Positions 5,495 through 10,844 of a stretch of DNA of 10,844 nt are shown here, in pieces; position 1 is the stretch's first letter, and the number at the start of each line of letters is the position of its first letter. Below the pieces are notes generated by a model that was not told the origin of the DNA, ran no database searches, and saw only the letters and a program-made list of their open reading frames with translations. The stretch comes from Bacteroidales bacterium (GTDB taxonomy: Bacteria; Bacteroidota; Bacteroidia; Bacteroidales; ML635J-15). Position numbers and translations under genes: made by a program. The DNA lies in NCBI GenBank assembly GCA_028701945.1, contig JAQVPT010000100.1, positions 1-10,844 of the forward strand, in the 5' to 3' direction.

Positions 5495-6835
5495 ATGATT
5501 AAAACCAAAATAGATTTTCATGATCTTATCAAGAATAAGGAATGGAAGACACTAAAAAAATCTTTAAATGAATTAGATGTTGTTGAATTAGCAAATCTTA
5601 CTGAAGATGTATCTGACGATGAGGAAATAATATTGTTTAGACTTCTAAACCGTCATCTTTCGAAAGAGGTTTTTCAACTTCTATCATTCTCAAAACAGGA
5701 ACATATTATTGAAGGATTAGTCCAAAACGGTCGTAAGCTTACAAATTTAATTAATGACATGGAGCCTGATGACCGAACCGCCTTTTTTGAAGATTTGCCT
5801 AGTAAGATTTCTCAACAGTTAATTCAGCTTCTTACACCCAAAGAACGAAAAATTGCAGTTCAGCTTTTAGGTTATCCCGAAGATAGTATCGGACGCTTGA
5901 TGACGCCTGAGTATATAGCTGTTAAACCTACTTATACAATTGAGCAAACATTTGAGCATATCAGAAAATTTGGACAAGATTCCGAAACACTTAATGTTAT
6001 TTACGTCGTAGATAATGAGTGGAGACTAATCGATGATATAAAAATTAAGGAAATTCTTCTTGCCTCACCACAACAGACAATTGAGGAATTAATGGATAAT
6101 CAATTCGTTGCTTTTAATGCAATTGATGACCAAGAGACTGCTATTAAGAAGTTTAGAGATTATGACAGAGTAGCCTTGCCAGTTATTAGTGCAGACGGAG
6201 TATTAATTGGTATTATTACTGTCGATGACATAATGGATGTGGAAGAAGAAGAATCTACCGAAGATTTTCATAAATTTGGTTCTTTTCACTCCGCAGTAAC
6301 TAATCCCTTAAAGGCGAGAGTGTTTAATTTATACAAGAATAGAATATTTTGGTTGCTTGCATTAGTTTTTATGAATATTTTCTCTGGAGCTGCAATTTCA
6401 AATTTCGAAAATGTTATTCAATCAGCAATTTCGTTGATTTTCTTTTTGCCACTTTTAATAGATAGCGGTGGAAATGCTGGTGCACAATCTGCTACCCTAA
6501 TGATTCGCTCTTTAGCTATTGGAGATGTGAAAATTTCTGATTGGTACAAGTTAATTGTGAAAGAGCTATTGGTTTCATTGTTATTAGGTGTTACTATGGC
6601 TGCTGCTGTTGCAATTATTGCAGGTTTTAGAGCTCCCGAAATAGTTGTGGTTGTTGCTTTATCTATGGTCTTAACGGTAATCACAGGTAGTTTACTTGGA
6701 TTACTATTACCATTTGTTTTTACAAAATTGAAGCTTGACCCAGCAACGGCAAGTGCTCCTTTAATAACATCTATCGCTGACATTTCTGGAGTGTTGATTT
6801 ATTTCTCAATAGCGACTTGGGTCTTGGGCGTTTAA
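5495..6835 (+). CDS. mgtE: Magnesium transporter MgtE
   Basis: A 446-residue Mg2+ channel of the inner membrane, close to the length of the structurally known Thermus MgtE (about 450). Order of parts: an N-terminal superhelical domain (about 5-130), two CBS domains (about 136-250, ending VDDIMDVEEEE), a connecting helix (about 255-285) and five membrane helices (about 286-446). Family signatures are PLLIDSGGNAGAQSATL (319-335) and DPATASAPLITSIADISG (415-432); Asp415 corresponds to the pore aspartate. In the family the cytosolic domain senses Mg2+ and closes the pore when it is abundant, so expression control by the leader would add a second layer. The ATG is fixed by the Shine-Dalgarno at 5482-5488. 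It is preceded by its own promoter; I see no clear terminator after it. Confidence 0.95.
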   Translation: MIKTKIDFHDLIKNKEWKTLKKSLNELDVVELANLTEDVSDDEEIILFRLLNRHLSKEVFQLLSFSKQEHIIEGLVQNGRKLTNLINDMEPDDRTAFFEDLPSKISQQLIQLLTPKERKIAVQLLGYPEDSIGRLMTPEYIAVKPTYTIEQTFEHIRKFGQDSETLNVIYVVDNEWRLIDDIKIKEILLASPQQTIEELMDNQFVAFNAIDDQETAIKKFRDYDRVALPVISADGVLIGIITVDDIMDVEEEESTEDFHKFGSFHSAVTNPLKARVFNLYKNRIFWLLALVFMNIFSGAAISNFENVIQSAISLIFFLPLLIDSGGNAGAQSATLMIRSLAIGDVKISDWYKLIVKELLVSLLLGVTMAAAVAIIAGFRAPEIVVVVALSMVLTVITGSLLGLLLPFVFTKLKLDPATASAPLITSIADISGVLIYFSIATWVLGV

Positions 6836-6903
6836 TAAAAAGTTCTTAATACATAATAAGTAGTGTTTTTAACAGTTATAATTATAAATTAAATAGAAAA
6901 TAT

Positions 6904-7683
6904 ATGAAAAGTATAAAATGGATTATGGGTATTGTATTGGTAACACTCTTAGTAAGTTGTGGAACAGGAAAAGATGTAAAAAGTACAGATGAAAATGCTA
7001 TTTGTGAAAAATGGGAATTAAGTACTATAGATGGTATTCAAGTTACAGGAAACCAACCAATCTATATTGAGTTAACTGAAGATAACAAAGTTATGGGTTT
7101 TGCTGGTTGTAATCAACTGACAGGAACTTACACTATTGAAAATGAAACTCAAATTAAATTTGATAAACTGGCACTTACTCGTATGGCTTGTCCAGAAATG
7201 GAAATTGAACTTGAAAGTAAAGTTTTAGATTTGTTAAATACTTGTGATAATTTTATTATAGAAGACGGAAAATTAATGCTTAACGCTGCTAACAAAGAAT
7301 CATTAGCCACATTTTGTATAATGAGCGATGATGAAATTGTGAATAAATATTGGAAACTTGTAGAATTAGAAGGCGAAACTGTACAAATGGATGCTAATCA
7401 GGAAAGAGAACAATATTTTATATTAAGAAGTGATGGTAGCATATCTGGATTTGCTGGTTGTAATCATTTTACAGGACAATATGAATTATCAGAAGGGAAT
7501 CGCATCTCTATTAAAGAAAATATGGCGATGTCTCTAATGGCTTGCCCAGACCTTGATATAGACGAAAGTGCTTTTATGCAAGTCTTTGAACTAACTGATA
7601 ATTATACTATTGAGGGCGATGTTTTAAATCTTAATGTGGGAAAAAGAGCACCTTTAGCTGTTTTTGAAGCGGTTTACTTTTAG
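6904..7683 (+). CDS. Lipoprotein with two tandem META domains
   Basis: A 259-residue protein with a lipoprotein signal: basic start, hydrophobic segment (about 7-18) and lipobox LVSC with Cys19, so it is probably anchored in the periplasmic or outer membrane. Two META (HslJ-like) domains follow. The first, about 34-140, has GFAGCN (65-70) and MACPEME (94-100). The second, about 147-258, has GFAGCN (182-187) and MACPDLD (212-218). The shared motifs are 117-118 residues apart, which shows internal duplication. In E. coli, HslJ is a heat-inducible lipoprotein linked to novobiocin resistance; the biochemical role of META domains is not settled. No promoter match to TAnnTTTG is visible in the 68-nt gap after mgtE, so its transcription is unclear. 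Confidence 0.88.
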   Translation: MKSIKWIMGIVLVTLLVSCGTGKDVKSTDENAICEKWELSTIDGIQVTGNQPIYIELTEDNKVMGFAGCNQLTGTYTIENETQIKFDKLALTRMACPEMEIELESKVLDLLNTCDNFIIEDGKLMLNAANKESLATFCIMSDDEIVNKYWKLVELEGETVQMDANQEREQYFILRSDGSISGFAGCNHFTGQYELSEGNRISIKENMAMSLMACPDLDIDESAFMQVFELTDNYTIEGDVLNLNVGKRAPLAVFEAVYF

Positions 7684-7696
7684 GGTTTAACAATCT

Positions 7697-7712
7697 ATAA
7701 GTAATTACTTAT
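7697..7712. promoter_or_regulatory. 16-bp perfect palindrome before the aldehyde dehydrogenase gene
   Basis: ATAAGTAATTACTTAT is identical to its reverse complement and occupies much of the 44-nt gap between the META lipoprotein and the aldehyde dehydrogenase, ending 15 nt before the ATG. It could be a dimeric repressor or activator site. As RNA it is followed by an AT-rich run, but lacks a GC core for a good terminator. In such AT-rich DNA it may also be chance. Confidence 0.35.
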
Positions 7713-7727
7713 TTAAATTTTATTTAA

Positions 7728-9104
7728 ATGATTGATACTGCAGAAGATATAATCATTAGACATATAGCTAATCAACGAGCTTTTTTCTCAACTCAACAAA
7801 CAAAAGTTATCGGTTTTCGGCTGACACAATTACGTAAGTTAAAACAAGTAATTCTTAAATATCAAGAGAAAATAGAGAATGCTTTGTGGGATGATTTGCA
7901 TAAGTCGCCCGAAGAATCTTATTTAACCGAAATTAGTATTGTAACAAGCGAAATAGACAATCATATTAAACGTCTAAAGAGATGGGCGAGACCTCAAAAA
8001 GTGTCAACTCCAATTCACTTAAAGCCTTCATCGAGTAAAGTAATATATGAACCTTTAGGCGTAGCACTAATTGTTGCTCCTTGGAATTATCCATTTCAAT
8101 TGCTTATTAATTCGTTGGTAGGAGCGATTTCTTCAGGATGTTGTTGCATATTAAAGCCATCTCCAAATACTCCAAATGTTGCGAGAGTAATGGAAGATAT
8201 GATAGTTGAAAATTTTGATTCAAATTATATCAGTCTTGTGCAGGGTGGGAGAGATACCAACGAAATTTTATTCTCACAAAGATTCGATATTATTTTCTTT
8301 ACAGGCAGTCCTAAACTTGGTAAAGTTGTTATGAAAGCTGCTGCCAAAAACCTTACTCCTGTAGTTTTAGAATTGGGCGGAAAAAGTCCATGTATTGTTG
8401 ATGCCGATGCAGATATTGATATTGCTGCCAAACGTATAGCTTGGGGAAAACTAATCAATGCAGGGCAAACTTGTATTGCTCCCGATTATCTTTTTGCACA
8501 TCAATCTATAAAAGACGAATTGTTAAACAAAATTGCCAATAGCGTACAAGCGATGTACGGCGATAATATAAAGCAAAGTCGTTTTTATCCACGTATTGTA
8601 AACAAACAAGCAGTCGATAGATTATCTGGATTATTAAATCAAGGTAAAATACATACTGGTGGTGAAATCGATGCTAAAGAACGGTTTATTGCTCCTACAA
8701 TTATTGATGATGTTGAACCTGATTTTTTGATAATGCAAGAAGAAATTTTTGGTCCAATTTTACCTGTAATGACGTTTGAGAATATAGATGAAGCGATTAC
8801 TTACATTAATAAAAACGAAAAACCTTTAGCATTCTACTACTTTGGGAAAAACAAAAAAGCAAAACAAGTATTAGCAAAAACTTCATCTGGAGGAGCTTGT
8901 GTTAATGATATTTTGATGCATATTGTAAACCATAAATTACCTTTTGGTGGAGTTGGGAATAGTGGAATGGGAAAATATCACGGAAAAGAAAGTTTTTTGG
9001 CTTTTAGCAATAAAAGAGCAATACTAACCACTCCAACTTGGATCGATTTGCCATTTAAATATGTTCCTTTTAAGTATTCGAAATTTATTAAGAAAATTAT
9101 CTGA
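7728..9104 (+). CDS. Aldehyde dehydrogenase, ALDH3-like
   Basis: A 458-residue NAD(P)+-dependent aldehyde dehydrogenase. The short N-terminus, the early APWNYPF block and overall length fit the class 3 group (fatty or aromatic aldehyde, coniferyl aldehyde type), not the approximately 500-residue class 1/2 enzymes. Catalytic residues are visible: Asn120 (APWNYPF, oxyanion hole), Glu215 (LELGGKSP, general base) and Cys249 (NAGQTCIAP, nucleophile). FTGSPKLGK (191-199) is the cofactor-binding turn, and EEIFGP (338-343) and PFGGVGNSGMGKYHG (405-419) complete the pattern. The C-terminal tail is basic and aromatic (FKYVPFKYSKFIKK), which in some class 3 enzymes sits at a membrane surface; that role is an inference here. 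There is no Shine-Dalgarno. A probable terminator follows. The natural aldehyde cannot be told from sequence. Confidence 0.92.
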   Translation: MIDTAEDIIIRHIANQRAFFSTQQTKVIGFRLTQLRKLKQVILKYQEKIENALWDDLHKSPEESYLTEISIVTSEIDNHIKRLKRWARPQKVSTPIHLKPSSSKVIYEPLGVALIVAPWNYPFQLLINSLVGAISSGCCCILKPSPNTPNVARVMEDMIVENFDSNYISLVQGGRDTNEILFSQRFDIIFFTGSPKLGKVVMKAAAKNLTPVVLELGGKSPCIVDADADIDIAAKRIAWGKLINAGQTCIAPDYLFAHQSIKDELLNKIANSVQAMYGDNIKQSRFYPRIVNKQAVDRLSGLLNQGKIHTGGEIDAKERFIAPTIIDDVEPDFLIMQEEIFGPILPVMTFENIDEAITYINKNEKPLAFYYFGKNKKAKQVLAKTSSGGACVNDILMHIVNHKLPFGGVGNSGMGKYHGKESFLAFSNKRAILTTPTWIDLPFKYVPFKYSKFIKKII

Positions 9105-9111
9105 GTGTTCA

Positions 9112-9148
9112 ATAGTGGCAATAATTTACTAGTTCACTATGTTTTTTT
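9112..9148 (+). terminator. Putative terminator after the aldehyde dehydrogenase gene
   Basis: ATAGTG (9112-9117) pairs with CACTAT (9135-9140), with one further G-U pair inside and a loop of about 15 nt. After one G come seven T residues (9142-9148). The loop is long, so confidence is moderate. It begins 7 nt after the stop codon. Confidence 0.45.
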
Positions 9149-9149
9149 G

Positions 9150-9170
9150 AAATCATCAAAAAAATGATTT
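9150..9170. other. Perfect 7-bp inverted repeat
   Basis: AAATCAT (9150-9156) and ATGATTT (9164-9170) flank the loop CAAAAAA. It directly follows the T-run of the putative terminator and may help termination or stabilise a 3' end. It is AT-rich and weak. Confidence 0.35.
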
Positions 9171-9192
9171 ATTCTATAAACTTAAACTTGTA

Positions 9193-9234
9193 TTAGCTCC
9201 TTTTCGTTACGCTTCACTCTACAAAGAGAGCTAA
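9193..9234. repeat. Inverted repeat with 11-bp bulged stem in the 9105-9446 intergenic region
   Basis: TTAGCTCCTTT (9193-9203) pairs with AAAGAGAGCTAA (9223-9234), leaving a single bulged A at 9227, around a 19-nt loop containing TTACGCTTCACTC. GAGCTAA recurs exactly 100 nt further on at 9328-9334, and the loop's TTACGCTT (9207-9214) has its complement AAGCGTAA at 9349-9356. No gene is seen in 9105-9446. Confidence 0.45.
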
Positions 9235-9272
9235 GGATTGCGATATTAAGAATATATAAATACTCATAAAAG

Positions 9273-9304
9273 TTGCATTTACTAATTGAATTTACGTACT
9301 TTTG
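9273..9304 (+). promoter_or_regulatory. Bacteroidota-type promoter upstream of the membrane protein gene
   Basis: TACTTTTG (9297-9304) matches TAnnTTTG, with TTG at 9273-9275 as the -33 element 21 nt upstream, a good spacing. Transcription would start near 9309, leaving an unusually long leader of about 138 nt before the ATG at 9447. Confidence 0.6.
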
Positions 9305-9318
9305 GAAAATATTATTCG

Positions 9319-9409
9319 CAAGCTCGTGAGCTAAAGCTTGTATGGTCTAAGCGTAAATACATAAGCGTTATTGTTTGACAATTCCTTAGTGGGAAAATCA
9401 AACCAAGGA
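9319..9409 (+). other. Structured leader with several small inverted and direct repeats
   Basis: CAAGCT (9319-9324) pairs with AGCTTG (9335-9340). TAAGCGT occurs twice, at 9348-9354 and 9362-9368. ATTGT and ACAAT (about 9370-9382) flank a 3-nt loop. CCTT/AAGG with an inner GG/CC (about 9385-9409) can form a bulged stem. This matches no riboswitch class that I recognise. Confidence 0.3.
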
Positions 9410-9446
9410 CGGCTCAAAAATATTAAACATAACTAAACTCGAAATT

Positions 9447-10049
9447 ATGAATGAAGAAAAAACGATATTAAAATTTGCATTTTACTCTTCGTTATCATTG
9501 GTTATAATGACAATTATGACTTGGGCTTTTGCAATGATAGCTGTTCCACCAGCAGGTCCATATTGCCCAGGAGATTGCATGAGCTATCCATTTTCTGATA
9601 TGCTGTTATATTACCCACGAGATTATTATTGGATGTATTTGGCAATTTTTCAAGTGTTTGGATATTTAATATTCATTGTCTCAAATCATTTTATCACACG
9701 GATTGAGAAAAAGTTGTTTAGTTTTCTTAGTGTTACATTTGCTCTTATTTCAGGTATAGTTTTATTGGTTGCGTACTTTATTCAATTTTCAGTAGTTCCT
9801 ATTAGTATGATGGAAGGTGAGACAGAAGGAATTGCATTACTTACACAGTATAATGGACATGGTGTTTTTATTGCAATGGAGGACTTGGGATATATTACAA
9901 TGAGTATTTCATTCTTGTTTTTAGCCTTTACCTTTTCATTGAAAAATCGTTTAGAAAGGACTATTCGATGGGTACTTATAATGGCATTTCTATTTACAGT
10001 TGTTGCATTTATTTATTATTCAATCAATTTTGGTATTGACAGGAGTTAA
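9447..10049 (+). CDS. Polytopic membrane protein of unknown function, apparently truncated at its C-terminus
   Basis: A 200-residue integral membrane protein. I do not recognise the family. Hydrophobic segments are seen at about 9-33, 59-80, 91-117, 140-163 and 173-194. Between the first two lies a probable extracytoplasmic loop with a CPGDC motif (40-44) and many aromatic residues. A second polar loop, SMMEGETEGIALLTQYNGHG (120-139), precedes the fourth segment. The first segment begins soon after MNEEKT. After the TAA at 10047-10049 the same frame continues with RFEVATITINWLV, a sixth hydrophobic segment and a basic tail (IKKRLKMLK) before a TAA at 10149-10151. The visible protein therefore looks like a nonsense-truncated version of a roughly 234-residue, six-helix protein. 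No Shine-Dalgarno; the promoter is about 140 nt upstream. Confidence 0.75.
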   Translation: MNEEKTILKFAFYSSLSLVIMTIMTWAFAMIAVPPAGPYCPGDCMSYPFSDMLLYYPRDYYWMYLAIFQVFGYLIFIVSNHFITRIEKKLFSFLSVTFALISGIVLLVAYFIQFSVVPISMMEGETEGIALLTQYNGHGVFIAMEDLGYITMSISFLFLAFTFSLKNRLERTIRWVLIMAFLFTVVAFIYYSINFGIDRS

Positions 10050-10151
10050 CGTTTCGAAGTAGCCACAATCACTATAAATTGGTTGGTTATTATAACTGCT
10101 GGAATTCTGATAAGTATTTTTATAAAGAAGAGATTAAAAATGCTGAAATAA
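10050..10151 (+). pseudogene. In-frame continuation of the membrane protein beyond a premature stop
   Basis: Read in the frame of the upstream gene, 33 codons follow its stop: RFEVATITINWLV, then a hydrophobic run ending SIFIKKRLKMLK and TAA. The shape, one membrane helix plus a basic cytoplasmic tail, is what a normal C-terminus of a polytopic protein looks like. A single base change in the TAA at 10047-10049 (for example from a Tyr codon) would rejoin the two parts. It could also reflect stop readthrough or a sequencing error. Confidence 0.55.
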
Positions 10152-10283
10152 TTGCTGTATCTAACATTTTGATTTGTAAGGGTCGAAATCTCAGGGCTGT
10201 GTTTATGTTTAGTATTAATCGTATGTTTATTCCCAATAATTAGGTTGATTTTGGTAAAGCAATTAATTAAATTAATAAATAAT

Positions 10284-10310
10284 TTGCATCTCCGAAAAAG
10301 CTTATCTTTG
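10284..10310 (+). promoter_or_regulatory. Bacteroidota-type promoter for the small membrane protein gene
   Basis: TATCTTTG (10303-10310) matches TAnnTTTG perfectly. TTG at 10284-10286 could be the -33 element, with a slightly short 16-nt spacing. Transcription would start at about 10314-10318, that is, at or next to the GTG start codon at 10315. The preceding stretch 10152-10283 shows no gene. Confidence 0.6.
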
Positions 10311-10314
10311 TAAG

Positions 10315-10686
10315 GTGAAAAATGACATTAGAAAATCGAGCGTATTAGTATTAATTGCAATTTATTGCTTTGCAATTGGTATTGTAACTACATCGATTAA
10401 TCACTATGATGTCCAAACTGCACAAACTACCGAACAGGAAAAGTTTCTTTCGACTGTTTCTGTTAATCTTTATTGTCACACTACGCAATTAGAAAGTTCA
10501 GTTAGTAATTTAAACGATTTACCCTCTCCAAATTTTAAGAATCCATTTAAAAATCTTTGGGCATTTAATAAAACGGTTGAACAATTTTTCGAGCTTGCAT
10601 TTACGCAATACGAGTTTTTTTCGATAAACCTTCTGATACGATATCGGAAAACCAATATCATCTTTCCTTTCCATTGTTTTTGGTAA
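10315..10686 (+). CDS. Small membrane-anchored or secreted protein, unknown function
   Basis: A 123-residue protein that I do not recognise. The N-terminus is basic (MKNDIRK) followed by a hydrophobic segment (about 9-25), which is either a signal peptide or a membrane anchor. The middle (about 30-95) is polar with an SVNLYCHT strand, and the end is aromatic and basic: residues 99-123 include LIRYRKTNIIFPFHCFW. The start is GTG at 10315. There is no ATG, GTG or TTG downstream in frame that would keep the hydrophobic segment, and an in-frame stop lies upstream at 10276-10278. Because the -7 promoter element ends at 10310, the message would be leaderless or nearly so. A hairpin follows 12 nt after the stop. 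The next gene also starts with a hydrophobic segment. Confidence 0.65.
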   Translation: MKNDIRKSSVLVLIAIYCFAIGIVTTSINHYDVQTAQTTEQEKFLSTVSVNLYCHTTQLESSVSNLNDLPSPNFKNPFKNLWAFNKTVEQFFELAFTQYEFFSINLLIRYRKTNIIFPFHCFW

Positions 10687-10698
10687 ACTATTTATAAG

Positions 10699-10724
10699 AA
10701 GCCAATTTTTTTTAAGATTGGCTT
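10699..10724. other. 8-bp perfect hairpin after the small membrane protein gene
   Basis: AAGCCAAT (10699-10706) pairs perfectly with ATTGGCTT (10717-10724). The loop, 10707-10716, holds a run of seven T. Position and stem suggest a 3'-end structure, but the T-run is in the loop and not after the stem, so it does not fit a standard intrinsic terminator on either strand. Confidence 0.5.
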
Positions 10725-10734
10725 AAAGTTGTGG

Positions 10735-10756
10735 TGCATTGTATATCTACAATGCA
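10735..10756. other. 9-bp perfect hairpin before the last gene
   Basis: TGCATTGTA (10735-10743) pairs perfectly with TACAATGCA (10748-10756) around the 4-nt loop TATC. It is the strongest perfect stem in the window. No T-run follows. It lies 34 nt before the ATG at 10791 and may be an mRNA-stability or processing element, or a protein-binding palindrome. Confidence 0.5.
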
Positions 10757-10790
10757 GTATTAATGATTTATAAATTTTAAAATACAAAAA

Positions 10791-10844
10791 ATGGATGTAA
10801 GCAGTATCATTATCGGTGCTATTGTGGTAGCACTCTGTATTGTG
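10791..10844 (+). CDS. Start of a membrane protein gene, 3' partial
   Basis: Eighteen codons run to the window edge: MDVSSIIIGAIVVALCIV. A hydrophobic segment directly after a short polar start indicates an N-terminal membrane helix or signal anchor. There is no Shine-Dalgarno (AATACAAAAA precedes the ATG), as for most genes here. Too little is present to name a family. It lies 104 nt after the small membrane protein gene, separated by two hairpins, and has no TAnnTTTG element of its own, so it could be co-transcribed. Confidence 0.6.
   Translation, partial: MDVSSIIIGAIVVALCIV

Noticed and set aside
6418..6783. 121-codon open frame on the - strand inside mgtE
   Set aside because: It is antisense to the conserved membrane domain of MgtE and has no recognisable motif or start context.
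10050..10235. Second open frame after the membrane protein gene, beginning ACG TTT CGA and ending at a TAG near 10241
   Set aside because: It has no start codon near its beginning and a mixed composition; the frame of the upstream gene gives a far better membrane-helix-plus-basic-tail reading.
1..10844. CRISPR arrays, transposases, integrases, tRNA or rRNA genes, defence systems
   Set aside because: No regularly spaced direct repeats, no terminal inverted repeats with a transposase, and no cloverleaf or rRNA-like sequence was seen on either strand.

Overview
The window comes from an AT-rich member of the Bacteroidota. The signs are a giant PKD-repeat protein ending in a gliding-motility-type (type IX secretion, type B) sorting domain, several perfect TAnnTTTG -7 promoter elements, gene starts that mostly lack a Shine-Dalgarno sequence, and Bacteroidota-style lipoprotein and housekeeping genes. 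The order within the phylum cannot be fixed from this sequence alone. All credible genes lie on the + strand.

Layout: (1) 1-2358, the 3' part of a secreted PKD-repeat adhesin-like protein, cut by the window edge. (2) 2536-5206, a compact transcription unit with its own promoter and intrinsic terminator: ADP-heptose epimerase (hldD), the methylmalonyl-CoA mutase chaperone GTPase (meaB), and a YbaK/ProX-type trans-editing deacylase-like protein that overlaps meaB by 4 nt. (3) 5362-6835, a magnesium channel gene (mgtE) with a roughly 120-nt leader. The leader encodes a 16-residue peptide beginning Met-Asp-Glu-Asp and can fold into two mutually exclusive hairpins, one of which buries the mgtE Shine-Dalgarno. 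(4) 6904-7683, a lipoprotein with two tandem META domains. (5) 7728-9104, an ALDH3-like aldehyde dehydrogenase. (6) 9105-9446, a long intergenic region rich in inverted repeats with a promoter. (7) 9447-10049, a polytopic membrane protein that appears to be cut short by an in-frame TAA, since another membrane helix continues in frame to 10148. (8) 10315-10686, a small membrane-anchored or secreted protein with a possibly leaderless GTG start, followed by two hairpins and the first 18 codons of another membrane protein running off the window.

How the genes work together: the contents are mostly unrelated housekeeping and envelope functions (lipopolysaccharide heptose precursor, B12-enzyme maintenance, tRNA proofreading, Mg2+ uptake, aldehyde oxidation), not one pathway. 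The most interesting element is the mgtE leader. It has the parts expected of a Mg2+-sensing translational attenuator analogous in logic to the enterobacterial mgtL-mgtA leader, but in a phylum where, as far as I know, no such system has been described. This is a sequence-based hypothesis.
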